Shown: positions 1-7,111, counted from the stretch's first letter. The stretch: 29,817 nucleotides of DNA from Candidatus Tenebribacter mawsonii (GCA_030765665.1 JAVCCD010000153.1:1-29817), one strand, 5' to 3'. The notes: generated from the sequence alone by a model not told the origin. Translations and numbers: made by a program.

Positions 1-10
1 CCGACAAACT

Positions 11-35
11 CGTTTGCAAGTTGAACTTGCGAACG
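11..35. repeat. Hairpin repeat, REP-like
   Basis: Two 12-base arms (11-22 and 24-35) pair around a single central base, with one G-T wobble at the fifth pair. As drawn from the sequence the element is an almost complete inverted repeat. There is no T-run after it, so it does not look like an intrinsic terminator. It lies 16 bases before a second hairpin (51-69) in the non-coding start of the window. Short paired hairpins like this are typical of dispersed intergenic repeats; whether it is repeated elsewhere in the genome cannot be seen here. Confidence 0.55.
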
Positions 36-50
36 CAATTGTGTTAACAG

Positions 51-69
51 TCCCCCTTCGAAAGGGGGA
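51..69. repeat. C/G-rich hairpin, dispersed-repeat type
   Basis: Arms TCCCCCTT (51-58) and AAGGGGGA (62-69) form an eight-pair stem with a three-base loop. A further GGGGG follows at 76-80, then six T at 81-86. The C5/G5 arms stand out in an AT-rich window. The T-run is 11 bases beyond the stem, so a terminator reading is weak. It resembles the C-tract/G-tract palindromic intergenic repeats found in many bacterial genomes. The second G-run may act as the ribosome binding site of the decayed gene that begins at 85. Confidence 0.5.
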
Positions 70-84
70 ACAAAAGGGGGTTTT

Positions 85-1045
85 TTGAAATCCAGACTTA
101 TTTTTTTGTTCGTTTTTGTTTGTTTTTGTTCGTTGTTAAATGCCACAACCTGGCACATTAAACAAGACGGCACCGGCAACTTCACAACCATCCAAGAAGG
201 GATCATTGCATCTGTTCATAGCGATACTGTTCTGGTTTATCCCGGAAGATATTACGAAAATGTAAACTACGATGGCAAAAACATTACACTTGCCAGTCTT
301 GAACTGATAACCGGAGATGAATCTTATATATCAACTACCATCATTGATGGCAATCAACAAGGTTCATGTGTCATATTGGAGAGTAATGAGTTTGAAGCTG
401 TTATCAGGGGATTTACAATTACTAATGGTTCTGGAACAATTATGTATGGAGACATATATCGAAGGTGGAGAATCAGCGATCTATCCTGGCAATCCACCTA
501 ATGAAGCTACCATTAACTGGCTGGAAGGCAACATTGACGATGACCCAATCTTTCTATTATCAGGTGATGATCCTCATCAATTAACTTTAGAGTCTCCTTG
601 CATCGATAGCGGCACACCGGATACAACAGGTTTATTCCTACCTCCCTGGGATTTATTACACAATTATCGCGTTTGGGATGGAGATGAAGACGGAATAGCA
701 ATTATTGATATGGGATGTTATGAGTTTGGTGCTGATACCGTTGGAGTTTTTTATAATGAGTTACCAATTACTAATTATAATTTACGAAATTACCCAAATC
801 CCTTTAATCCTGAAACCAAAATCGTTTTTAATCTTCCCGAATCCGGTAGAGTAAAGCTGGAGATATTCAACATTAAAGGTCAAAAGGTGAAGACTTTATT
901 AGATTGTTATATGGTTCCGGGTAGAAGTGAAACGCTTTGGGACAGTAAAGATGATAATGGCAAAAGGGTTTCTTCAGGAGTTTATTTATACAGATTACAA
1001 ACACCAACTAACATAATAACAAAGAAGATGTTGTTGTTAAAGTAA
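85..1045 (+). pseudogene. Decayed secreted beta-helix protein with T9SS-type C-terminus (internal deletion and frameshift)
   Basis: Two reading frames together look like the ends of one secreted protein. The first (85-501, TTG start) has a hydrophobic signal peptide, then a typical start of a right-handed beta-helix protein (WHIKQDGTGNFTTIQEGI, later RGFTITNGSGT). In the family this is followed by many glycine-rich helix turns. Here the turns are missing, and from about 455 the homologous text continues in the next frame: IEGGESAIYPGNPP, ESPCIDSGTP, MGCYEF, then the sorting domain NYPNPFNPETKI ending KKMLLLK at 1045. The tail matches the end of the 1746-residue protein at 22766. I infer a deletion with loss of frame at about 438-458. 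No ATG start is present. A sequencing or assembly error is possible but would not explain the missing helix core. Confidence 0.75.
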
Positions 1046-1063
1046 TTTGTCATTTGTGTGTTT

Positions 1064-1098
1064 GTCATTCCAGCTGAAGTAGGAATCTATGTCTTGAC
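1064..1098. repeat. Degenerate palindromic intergenic repeat
   Basis: ATTCC (1067-1071) pairs with GGAAT (1082-1086), and the stem extends inward through a mismatch, a wobble and a C-G pair to a TGAA loop. The wording GTCATTCC...GGAATCTA...CTTGAC resembles a palindromic repeat common between genes in many bacteria. It lies between the decayed gene and rsmG. Its right end includes TTGACA (1094-1099), which could serve as a -35 box for rsmG, but I see no convincing -10 box. Confidence 0.4.
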
Positions 1099-1139
1099 AT
1101 TCCAAATTGCTTTTTGAAATCTACCAAAAAGGAAATATT

Positions 1140-1754
1140 ATGAACAAAGAAATTTTTAGAAAATATTTGGAAATACATCTGCCTAAAAGAGTTGATGAGC
1201 TTATGGATTCGTTTGATAAATTGCTTGAAGCTCTTTGGGAAGAGAATTCCAAAGTTAATCTTATTTCAAGGAAAACACCAAAAGATGAATATTGGACACG
1301 TCATTTTTTAGATTCCCTTCTTCCAATTGAGATTACAGATCTTTCCAATAAAAAAATACTGGATTTTGGAACTGGAGGTGGATTGCCTGGAATACCCTTA
1401 AATCTTGTTTTTCCTAACTCTAAGCTTTATCTATTGGATTCAACACATAAAAAGATCAATGCCGTAAAAAATATAATTAAAATTCTTGACCTGTCATCTT
1501 GTTTCACGATTGTTTCACGGCTGGAAGATTTAGAAAATAGTTGGTTTGGGTCTTTTGATATTATAGTGTGCAGGTCTGTGAAGATCTTGCCTAAGTATAA
1601 GAGTATTTTATTTAAATTGATTAAGAATAACGGTAAGATAATTTTATATAAGAGCAAGTTAGTAGATGATATTACGCAATTTAAAAAACGCAAAATTCAT
1701 GATGTTTCACATCCTGCAATTGGGGAACGAAAAATTATTGAAATTGAGATTTAG
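1140..1754 (+). CDS. rsmG: 16S rRNA (guanine-527-N7)-methyltransferase RsmG
   Basis: RsmG (GidB) methylates N7 of G527 in 16S rRNA using S-adenosylmethionine. The 204-residue product shows the family pattern: an N-terminal helical part with NLIS and RHFLDSL, then the SAM-binding loop DFGTGGGLPGIPL at about residues 75-87, an acidic second-strand region (LLDSTHKK), and a Rossmann-like C-terminal half. I chose the ATG at 1140 because AAGGAA lies five bases upstream; the longer in-frame start at 1107 has no such site and would add residues unlike the family. rsmG-parA-parB is a classic gene order near the replication origin in many bacteria. The usual partner mnmG (gidA) is not in the window: a decayed gene and repeats stand upstream instead. 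Confidence 0.92.
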   Translation: MNKEIFRKYLEIHLPKRVDELMDSFDKLLEALWEENSKVNLISRKTPKDEYWTRHFLDSLLPIEITDLSNKKILDFGTGGGLPGIPLNLVFPNSKLYLLDSTHKKINAVKNIIKILDLSSCFTIVSRLEDLENSWFGSFDIIVCRSVKILPKYKSILFKLIKNNGKIILYKSKLVDDITQFKKRKIHDVSHPAIGERKIIEIEI

Positions 1755-1810
1755 CATTAAATAAGTAAGTAGGAATAAAGCTTGTTTCTGCTGAATATTC
1801 TGGAGAAAAG

Positions 1811-2566
1811 ATGGGAAAAGTTATTGCAATTGTAAATCAGAAAGGTGGCGTTGGTAAAACGACTTCAGCTGTTAATATTGCCTCTGCCCTAGCGATTTAT
1901 GAGAAGAAAACACTGCTAATAGATTTTGATCCACAAGGGAATTCATCAAGTGGAATAGGCGTGGAAGGGAGTAGTCCGAATATTTACGAGGCTTTAATCG
2001 GTCAGGTAAAAATGAGTGAAGTTACAAAAAAATCTCCCATCTTAGAAAAGCTGGATATTGTACCTTCTAACGTAGACCTTAGTGGTGCAGAAATTGAGCT
2101 GGTAAAAGAATATTCACGTGAATTTAAGCTGAAGGAAGCTTTGGAGCCAATAAAAGATGATTATGATTTCATCATTGTAGACTGTCCTCCTTCATTGGGC
2201 TTGCTTACGGTAAATACACTAACCGCCTGCACAGATGTGTTAATTCCAATACAGTGTGAGTATTATGCACTTGAAGGAGTGAGCCAGCTACTTAACACAA
2301 TTAGATTAATAAAAAAAGGGCTTAACCCCGAATTAAATATTATGGGAATTCTGCTCACAATGTATGATAGACGACTTAACCTTTCTCTTCAGGTTGCTAA
2401 AGAAGTGAGACGCTATTTTCAGGAGCAGGCATTCAATACTATAATACATCGCAGTGTGAAATTGAGCGAAGCACCAAGTTTTGGAAAATCAATATTCCAT
2501 TATGATATAAAATCATCTGGTGCAAAAAGCTATTTACAATTAGCAAAGGAAGTGATGGCAAGATGA
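1811..2566 (+). CDS. parA: Chromosome-partitioning ATPase ParA (Soj)
   Basis: ParA-type ATPase of 251 residues, the usual size of chromosomal Soj proteins, which lack the extra N-terminal DNA-binding domain of plasmid ParA. The deviant Walker A motif KGGVGKTT is at residues 11-18. A switch region DFDPQGNSSSG follows and the Walker B-like strand is FIIVDCPPSLG. ATP-bound ParA dimers coat the nucleoid and move ParB-parS complexes, segregating the origin region. A GGAG ribosome site lies just upstream of the ATG. The stop codon overlaps the parB start by four bases (ATGA), so the two are probably translationally coupled. Confidence 0.95.
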   Translation: MGKVIAIVNQKGGVGKTTSAVNIASALAIYEKKTLLIDFDPQGNSSSGIGVEGSSPNIYEALIGQVKMSEVTKKSPILEKLDIVPSNVDLSGAEIELVKEYSREFKLKEALEPIKDDYDFIIVDCPPSLGLLTVNTLTACTDVLIPIQCEYYALEGVSQLLNTIRLIKKGLNPELNIMGILLTMYDRRLNLSLQVAKEVRRYFQEQAFNTIIHRSVKLSEAPSFGKSIFHYDIKSSGAKSYLQLAKEVMAR

Positions 2567-3414
2567 CAAAATTAGGAAAAGGATTAGAGGCTCTGATTAG
2601 TGCAGTTCCAGAATCCACAGACGTTTCAACCGGAATCACAACCATTAAAACTGATCAGATAAAGCCCAATAGATATCAACCGAGAAAGCTGTTTAACAAT
2701 GAAAAACTGCAGGAACTTGCAAATTCATTGAAAGAGAACGGGATAATTCAACCAATAATCGTAACTACAAAAGATGAGGGTGAATATGAACTTATTGCGG
2801 GTGAACGCAGGCTGGAAGCTTCTAAGTTGGCTGGATTCAGCGAGATACCTGTAATTATTCGCAGCGTTTCACCCAAAGAGCAGTTACAATTCGCTATAAT
2901 TGAGAATGTGCAAAGAGAAGACTTAACAGCAATTGAAGAAGCAAAAGCATATCAACAATTGAATGAGGAATTTAAGCTGACACATGCTCAGATCTCTGAG
3001 ATAGTGGGTAAAGATCGGGCAACGATAACAAATTTTATAAGACTTCTAAAATTAAGTGATGATGTACAGATGATGATTTTGAATGAGCAAATATCATCCG
3101 GGCATGCCAGGGCAATTTTGCAAGTTGATGAGGAATTGAGAGATAAATTCTCGCAGCTTATAATCAAGAATAAACTTTCTGTGCGAAAGGCAGAAGAAGA
3201 AGCAAAACGCATTAAAGAAACAGGGACAGTTTCACCTTCTAAAAAGAAGAAAGAAATAATTGAAATTCCCGAGTTAAAAGAACTAGAAAAAAACCTGAAA
3301 CAGAAATTTAATTCAAAGGTAAAGATCTCTGATAACAACTACAAAGGGAAGGTTAGTTTCTACTACTCTTCACAAGATGAATTGAATGAATTATTGGAAA
3401 AACTAAGAAGATGA
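2563..3414 (+). CDS. parB: Chromosome-partitioning protein ParB (Spo0J)
   Basis: ParB is a CTP-dependent DNA clamp that loads at parS. The 283-residue protein shows the N-terminal ParB/Srx fold with the CTP-binding motif GERR at residues 80-83 (in ELIAGERRLEAS) and the ENVQRE segment. A helix-turn-helix for parS recognition follows at about residues 140-164 (HAQISEIVGKDRATI). A charged linker leads to a C-terminal dimerisation region ending EKLRR. All expected parts are present. A matching parS sequence is at 13617-13632. The gene overlaps parA by four bases and the next gene (M23 peptidase) by four bases, so all three are probably co-translated. Confidence 0.95.
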   Translation: MTKLGKGLEALISAVPESTDVSTGITTIKTDQIKPNRYQPRKLFNNEKLQELANSLKENGIIQPIIVTTKDEGEYELIAGERRLEASKLAGFSEIPVIIRSVSPKEQLQFAIIENVQREDLTAIEEAKAYQQLNEEFKLTHAQISEIVGKDRATITNFIRLLKLSDDVQMMILNEQISSGHARAILQVDEELRDKFSQLIIKNKLSVRKAEEEAKRIKETGTVSPSKKKKEIIEIPELKELEKNLKQKFNSKVKISDNNYKGKVSFYYSSQDELNELLEKLRR

Positions 3415-4076
3415 AATTTGTCATTGTAATATTTTTAATCATTATTTTATTAATAACAGCCTGGTTTTATGTAGAGAATGTTAAGCTAAAAAAACAAGTT
3501 GATAAGCAGCAACAAGAGCTCGAGATATCTACAAACTATATAAAACAGCTCAATAAGAAAATCTCCGAAGATAGCAACCTTGTTTCATCTTCCCAAACAA
3601 GTGAAGAGAAGATTCAGAAATTAATGGATACATATCTGGAAGAACAAAATAAAAATACAAATGGTGAAGCCAAGAAAGTTATTGAATACAGCGGACAGCG
3701 TAGATTCTTGCCTGATATTATTCCACTAAAGGGTGATTTTGCAATAAGCCAGAGATATTCCGAGAAACATCCAGCACTAGATTTTGCCGCACAAAAGGGA
3801 ACTGAGGTTGTAGCTGTTGCAGCAGGTGAAGTTCTCTCCGTTTATTACGATGAAAATTATGGAAATGTAATAATGATAGATCACTTAAATGAATATGCAA
3901 CACTTTATGCGCATCTTGCAACAACATTTTTTGAGAGTAATAGTACTGTAGAAAAGGGAGAGACAATTGCTTTGGTAGGGAATACAGGGAATAGCTCTGC
4001 CCCACATCTGCATTATGAAATAATGTTTGAAGGAAAAAATGTTGATCCCGAAGAATATATTGATATAAAAAAGTAG
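3411..4076 (+). CDS. Membrane-anchored M23 (LytM) peptidoglycan peptidase
   Basis: A 221-residue protein with one N-terminal membrane helix (about residues 2-20), a coiled-coil-like segment rich in K, Q and E (about 24-80), and a C-terminal M23 metallopeptidase domain. Zinc ligands and catalytic residues are in place: H120 and D124 (HPALD), H168 (LYAH), and H199/H201 (HLH). It should therefore be an active endopeptidase cutting peptide cross-bridges in the periplasm. M23 peptidases next to bactofilins are a recurrent pair that sets cell shape (known for the H. pylori Csd1/CcmA type). Here it sits between parB (four-base overlap) and a bactofilin gene 12 bases downstream, which suggests a local cell-wall role coordinated with the bactofilin. 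Confidence 0.88.
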   Translation: MKFVIVIFLIIILLITAWFYVENVKLKKQVDKQQQELEISTNYIKQLNKKISEDSNLVSSSQTSEEKIQKLMDTYLEEQNKNTNGEAKKVIEYSGQRRFLPDIIPLKGDFAISQRYSEKHPALDFAAQKGTEVVAVAAGEVLSVYYDENYGNVIMIDHLNEYATLYAHLATTFFESNSTVEKGETIALVGNTGNSSAPHLHYEIMFEGKNVDPEEYIDIKK

Positions 4077-4088
4077 GAGGTACAAAAT

Positions 4089-4487
4089 ATGAATAAGAAT
4101 AGAAGAGTAGAACTTTCAACTATAATTGGAAAAGGAAGTAAAATAAAGGGCACACTTTATGTTCAAGGTGGAGTAAGAGTTGATGGCGAAGTAGAAGGTA
4201 CAATAGAATCTGACGGATTTGTTACAATCGGATCATCCGGAATTGCTAAAGCTGATATTAAAGCCGATGAATGTCTGATTTCCGGCAAGGTAGTTGGAAA
4301 TGTGATATGTAAAGATGGGGTTGAGTTAGATAGAAGCGCCAGAATGAATGGAGATATTGTTGCAAAGATCCTAAAAATACATACTGGAGCAGTATTTAAT
4401 GGAACTAGCTCGATGACTTCCGGTACAAAACCAATTAGAAACCCAATAATATCACCAGATGCGGAAAAAAAAGAATCCACTGAATAG
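4089..4487 (+). CDS. Bactofilin
   Basis: Bactofilins are small polymer-forming cytoskeletal proteins with a right-handed beta-helix core. The 132-residue product shows the signature: ELSTIIGKGSKIKGTL followed by VDGEVEGTI, VTIGSSGIAKADI, CLISGKVVGNV, VELDRSARMNGDI and LKIHTGAVFNGTS. These are evenly spaced hydrophobic/glycine turns flanked by short disordered ends. A strong ribosome site (GGAGG, 4077-4081) precedes the ATG. The neighbour upstream is an M23 peptidase, the usual partner; the 3' end overlaps atpZ by 29 bases. It probably forms a membrane-associated filament that positions the peptidase or ParAB machinery. Confidence 0.9.
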   Translation: MNKNRRVELSTIIGKGSKIKGTLYVQGGVRVDGEVEGTIESDGFVTIGSSGIAKADIKADECLISGKVVGNVICKDGVELDRSARMNGDIVAKILKIHTGAVFNGTSSMTSGTKPIRNPIISPDAEKKESTE

Positions 4488-4692
4488 TGAGCTGATCAAA
4501 TATCTTAGTTTGATATCCCAATTGGGATTTACCATAATTGGCTCGATACTTCTGTTTTTGGCAGGAGCGATATTCCTTGAAAAGAAATTCCAAACTGATG
4601 GAATATTGATTTTAATTGGTGTTCTTCTGGGAACAGCAGCTGGCGTTATTGCAGCATATAAATTATTAAAAAAAACGTTAGAAAAAGAATGA
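4459..4692 (+). CDS. atpZ: AtpZ-like small membrane protein of the ATP synthase operon
   Basis: A 77-residue protein with a basic N-terminus and two membrane helices (about residues 19-39 and 48-68), separated by a short charged loop. Position and shape match the AtpZ / 'ATPase gene 1' family found at the head of F1Fo operons, proposed to act with AtpI in c-ring assembly or cation transport. The start lies inside the bactofilin gene (29-base overlap) and the stop overlaps atpI by four bases. The sequence itself is too short for a firm assignment; context carries most of the weight. Confidence 0.75.
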   Translation: MRKKKNPLNSELIKYLSLISQLGFTIIGSILLFLAGAIFLEKKFQTDGILILIGVLLGTAAGVIAAYKLLKKTLEKE

Positions 4693-5081
4693 CTAATAAT
4701 ATGGATAATAATAATAGATACATTAGAAGAATAATGCTGATTATTCTCTTGACAAACATACTCGCAATTTTGACTTTACCGTGGTTCTTTAAGCAATCAA
4801 TAAGCTGGATTCTAGGGTCGTTGGGCAGTGCTGGGAATTTTTATTGGTTAGCTCATAATTTAAAGAAAAGTATTGAGCTAATTCCTACAAAATCAAGAGT
4901 GAATTCTGCAAAAGGATCACTGACAAGATATGCTGTGTTAACAGTATTTGCACTGGTGATCTTCTTTATTGTAAAGCCGAATATCATTATTTTTGGTGTA
5001 GGCTTGCTTTCTGCACAGATCGTAATCTATATAGTTGAGATTGTAAGGAACCTTAAGAACAATAAGTATTTCAGAGGGTAG
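4689..5081 (+). CDS. atpI: AtpI-like membrane protein (ATP synthase assembly)
   Basis: A 130-residue protein with four likely membrane helices (about residues 14-32, 37-55, 77-96 and 98-118), the size and topology of the ATP synthase I family. AtpI helps assemble the c-ring in some bacteria, notably Na+-type enzymes. It starts on an ATGA overlap with atpZ and ends one base before atpB, consistent with the canonical head of an atp operon. The sequence is poorly conserved in this family, so the call rests on topology and place. In-frame ATGs at 4689 and 4701 are both possible starts; I took the first because of the coupled overlap. Confidence 0.75.
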   Translation: MTNNMDNNNRYIRRIMLIILLTNILAILTLPWFFKQSISWILGSLGSAGNFYWLAHNLKKSIELIPTKSRVNSAKGSLTRYAVLTVFALVIFFIVKPNIIIFGVGLLSAQIVIYIVEIVRNLKNNKYFRG

Positions 5082-5082
5082 G

Positions 5083-5994
5083 ATGGCTAAAAAGAAAAGC
5101 CCAATATTAAAGATATTTATAATTGTCTTCATTATCGAAGCAGCACTTGTATTCGTTTCAAGTGGTTTTAATAAACAACTCCAAATTGGGCTTGATGATG
5201 GAAAATTTGTCTTTAGAAATATACAAAGTCATTATGACCTTCAAGAGAAGATAACAGAAGAGTTTCAGATAGATGAGTATTACCGTCAAACAGGTGAAAC
5301 ACCCAAAATATACGGCAGTAATAAGACGTATGAATTTTTTAAGAATGTATTTGGTAATGCTTCAGCAATCGGCACGTTCCAACTTCTGCGAATGCTTCTT
5401 ATCGTTGATATTCTACTGCTATTCATTGCCTTATTAATAAAAAGGAAATTACTAAAAAGACCTTCTCAACCTCAAATAATATTCGAATTAACATATTCTG
5501 CTTTAGAGCAATTTGTAATTGAAACACTTGGTGTAGAAAGAATTCATTTTACTCCATATATTGTAACATTATTTTTATTTATCTGGGTTTGTAATATGGT
5601 GGGAATGATACCAATTCCCGGATTTATGGAACCAACCAGGAACCTTAATGTACCACTTGGTCTTGGTGTTTTTGCAGTAGCAATTGTTCATATTACTGCA
5701 CTTAAAGTTAAGGGAGTTTGGGGTCATCTTCAAAATTATTTAAATCCCGTTAAAAATCCACTTTTCCTTTTGGATATTATTGGCGAATTTTCTAAAGTTG
5801 TATCTATCTCGTTCCGTTTATTCGGAAATGTTTTGGGTGGAGCAATCATTATTACAGTTGTTTCATCTCTTGTCAGTTATGTGGTTTTCCCAGTTGGGCT
5901 AAACTTATTCTTCGGTATGTTCGTAGGAACTATACAGGCGTTTGTTTTCACAATGCTGGCACTTACATATATTGGTGTAGAGATCTCGGAGTAA
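5083..5994 (+). CDS. atpB: F1Fo ATP synthase subunit a
   Basis: Subunit a is the membrane stator with the two ion half-channels. The essential arginine is R245 in SISFRLFGN, and the last helices end with the usual FTMLALTYI. At 303 residues the protein is longer than the E. coli subunit. The extra length is an N-terminal membrane helix (about 9-27) followed by a polar stretch of some 65 residues before the next helix at about 100-118, probably on the outer side of the membrane. GGATGG precedes or overlaps the ATG region, one base after atpI. It must fit a c-ring built from two unlike c proteins encoded just downstream. Confidence 0.95.
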   Translation: MAKKKSPILKIFIIVFIIEAALVFVSSGFNKQLQIGLDDGKFVFRNIQSHYDLQEKITEEFQIDEYYRQTGETPKIYGSNKTYEFFKNVFGNASAIGTFQLLRMLLIVDILLLFIALLIKRKLLKRPSQPQIIFELTYSALEQFVIETLGVERIHFTPYIVTLFLFIWVCNMVGMIPIPGFMEPTRNLNVPLGLGVFAVAIVHITALKVKGVWGHLQNYLNPVKNPLFLLDIIGEFSKVVSISFRLFGNVLGGAIIITVVSSLVSYVVFPVGLNLFFGMFVGTIQAFVFTMLALTYIGVEISE

Positions 5995-6750
5995 ATGATG
6001 GAATTATCTGTAGAATATATAAGAATTGCAGCTTACTTAGGAGCTGGGATAAGTGTTGGTTTGGGTGCCATTACAACAGGGATTGGATCTGGAATAATTG
6101 CCGGAGAAGGTTCACGTGGTGTGATGAAACAACCACAAGCTAACGATCAGTTATTCAGAACAATGCTTATAGGACAGGCAGCAGCACAAACTGCAGGTAT
6201 ATTCGCTCTGGTTATTTCAATGTTACTTATTTATGGTGGTTTTGATGTAGCTGATGGTGGCTGGTTCAGAGCTGCCGCTTTACTTTCTGCAGGACTGGCA
6301 ATGGGTATTGGTGCCTTGGGACCATCTTTGGGTGCAGGTTACTCAGGTGGAGAAGCTTGTAAATCAGTTGCTAGAATGCCAAAACATGGAAATGCAATAA
6401 TGGGAAATATGCTTATAGGACAGGCATTATCTCAAACATCTGCAATATTTGCACTTGTTGTTTCTTTACTGCTTTTATACTCGGTTCCTTTACAACCAGA
6501 AGGTCTTGCAGTTGGTAGGATTTTATTAAAATCAATTTCGTTAATTGGTGCTGGATTGGCAATTGGGTTAGGAACGATAGGGCCCGGAACGGGAATCGGT
6601 TATGTTGCCGGCAGAGCAAATGATATGCTAGGAAGATTTCCTAAAGAGAGATCAAAAATAATGAGAACAATGTTTTTGGGAGCAGCAGTATCAGAATCTA
6701 CAGCGATATATTCGCTTGTGATTGCTTTCTTGCTGATCTTTGCAGTATAA
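5995..6750 (+). CDS. atpE: Triple-hairpin rotor subunit c, one intact ion site in three
   Basis: The 251-residue product is three c-type hairpins in tandem, six membrane helices. Each outer helix ends with the loop pattern xxP: KQP at about 45-47, RMP at 127-129, RFP at 214-216. Lined up with the Na+ c subunit pattern GQAxxESTxIY, the carboxylate position is Q65 in hairpin 1 (GQAAAQTAGIF), Q147 in hairpin 2 (GQALSQTSAIF) and E234 in hairpin 3 (GAAVSESTAIY). So only the last hairpin can bind an ion. The helix-1 ligand position is S32, A114 and I201. This recalls V-type c proteins and the duplicated c1 of the Acetobacterium woodii hybrid rotor, but with three hairpins. It starts directly on the atpB stop with two consecutive ATG codons. 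A normal c gene follows 30 bases downstream. Confidence 0.92.
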   Translation: MMELSVEYIRIAAYLGAGISVGLGAITTGIGSGIIAGEGSRGVMKQPQANDQLFRTMLIGQAAAQTAGIFALVISMLLIYGGFDVADGGWFRAAALLSAGLAMGIGALGPSLGAGYSGGEACKSVARMPKHGNAIMGNMLIGQALSQTSAIFALVVSLLLLYSVPLQPEGLAVGRILLKSISLIGAGLAIGLGTIGPGTGIGYVAGRANDMLGRFPKERSKIMRTMFLGAAVSESTAIYSLVIAFLLIFAV

Positions 6751-6780
6751 ATAATTTAATATTAGGATATTGGAGGAAAA

Positions 6781-7032
6781 ATGGAATTAACATTAGCACA
6801 GGGAATCGTGAAAGCTGCAGCACTTTTGGGTGCTGGAATGTGTATGGGAATGGGTGCTCTAGGACCTGGAATTGGTGAGGGATTTGTTGCCGGTAAAGCT
6901 TGTGAAGGTATCGCACGTTCACCGGAAAACGCAAGTCTTATTACACGTACAATGCTTGTTGGACAGGCTGTATCGGAATCTACTGGTATTTATTCTTTAG
7001 TTATTGCTCTTTTGTTGATATTTTCAACTTAA
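6781..7032 (+). CDS. atpE: F1Fo ATP synthase subunit c, single hairpin, Na+-type
   Basis: An 83-residue, two-helix c subunit of normal length. Helix 1 carries GPGIGEGFVAGKA, with E33 where Ilyobacter-type Na+ enzymes have glutamine. Helix 2 carries GQAVSESTGIYSLV, with ion-binding E66 and the S67/T68 pair typical of Na+ coordination. Two carboxylates per hairpin have been described in a Na+ c-ring of Fusobacterium. The polar loop is RSPEN. A clear GGAGG site (6772-6776) precedes the ATG and may allow higher expression than the triple-hairpin gene upstream. Together they probably form one mixed ring, an inference from operon structure and the A. woodii precedent. Confidence 0.93.
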   Translation: MELTLAQGIVKAAALLGAGMCMGMGALGPGIGEGFVAGKACEGIARSPENASLITRTMLVGQAVSESTGIYSLVIALLLIFST

Positions 7033-7111
7033 GAGTACAACCAAAACCAGACATTGAACGCTAATTGGAAGAAGTAGCTTTCAACAGCGAAATATTAATT
7101 TTGGAGATCTT

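Noticed and set aside
51..86. Hairpin followed by T6, a possible terminator
   Set aside because: The T-run begins 11 bases after the stem, with a G-run in between, so it does not have the form of an intrinsic terminator.
5995..6750. V-type ATPase proteolipid from a separate V/A-ATPase operon
   Set aside because: It lies inside a complete F-type operon with normal a, b, delta, alpha, gamma, beta and epsilon genes; no V-type subunits are present.
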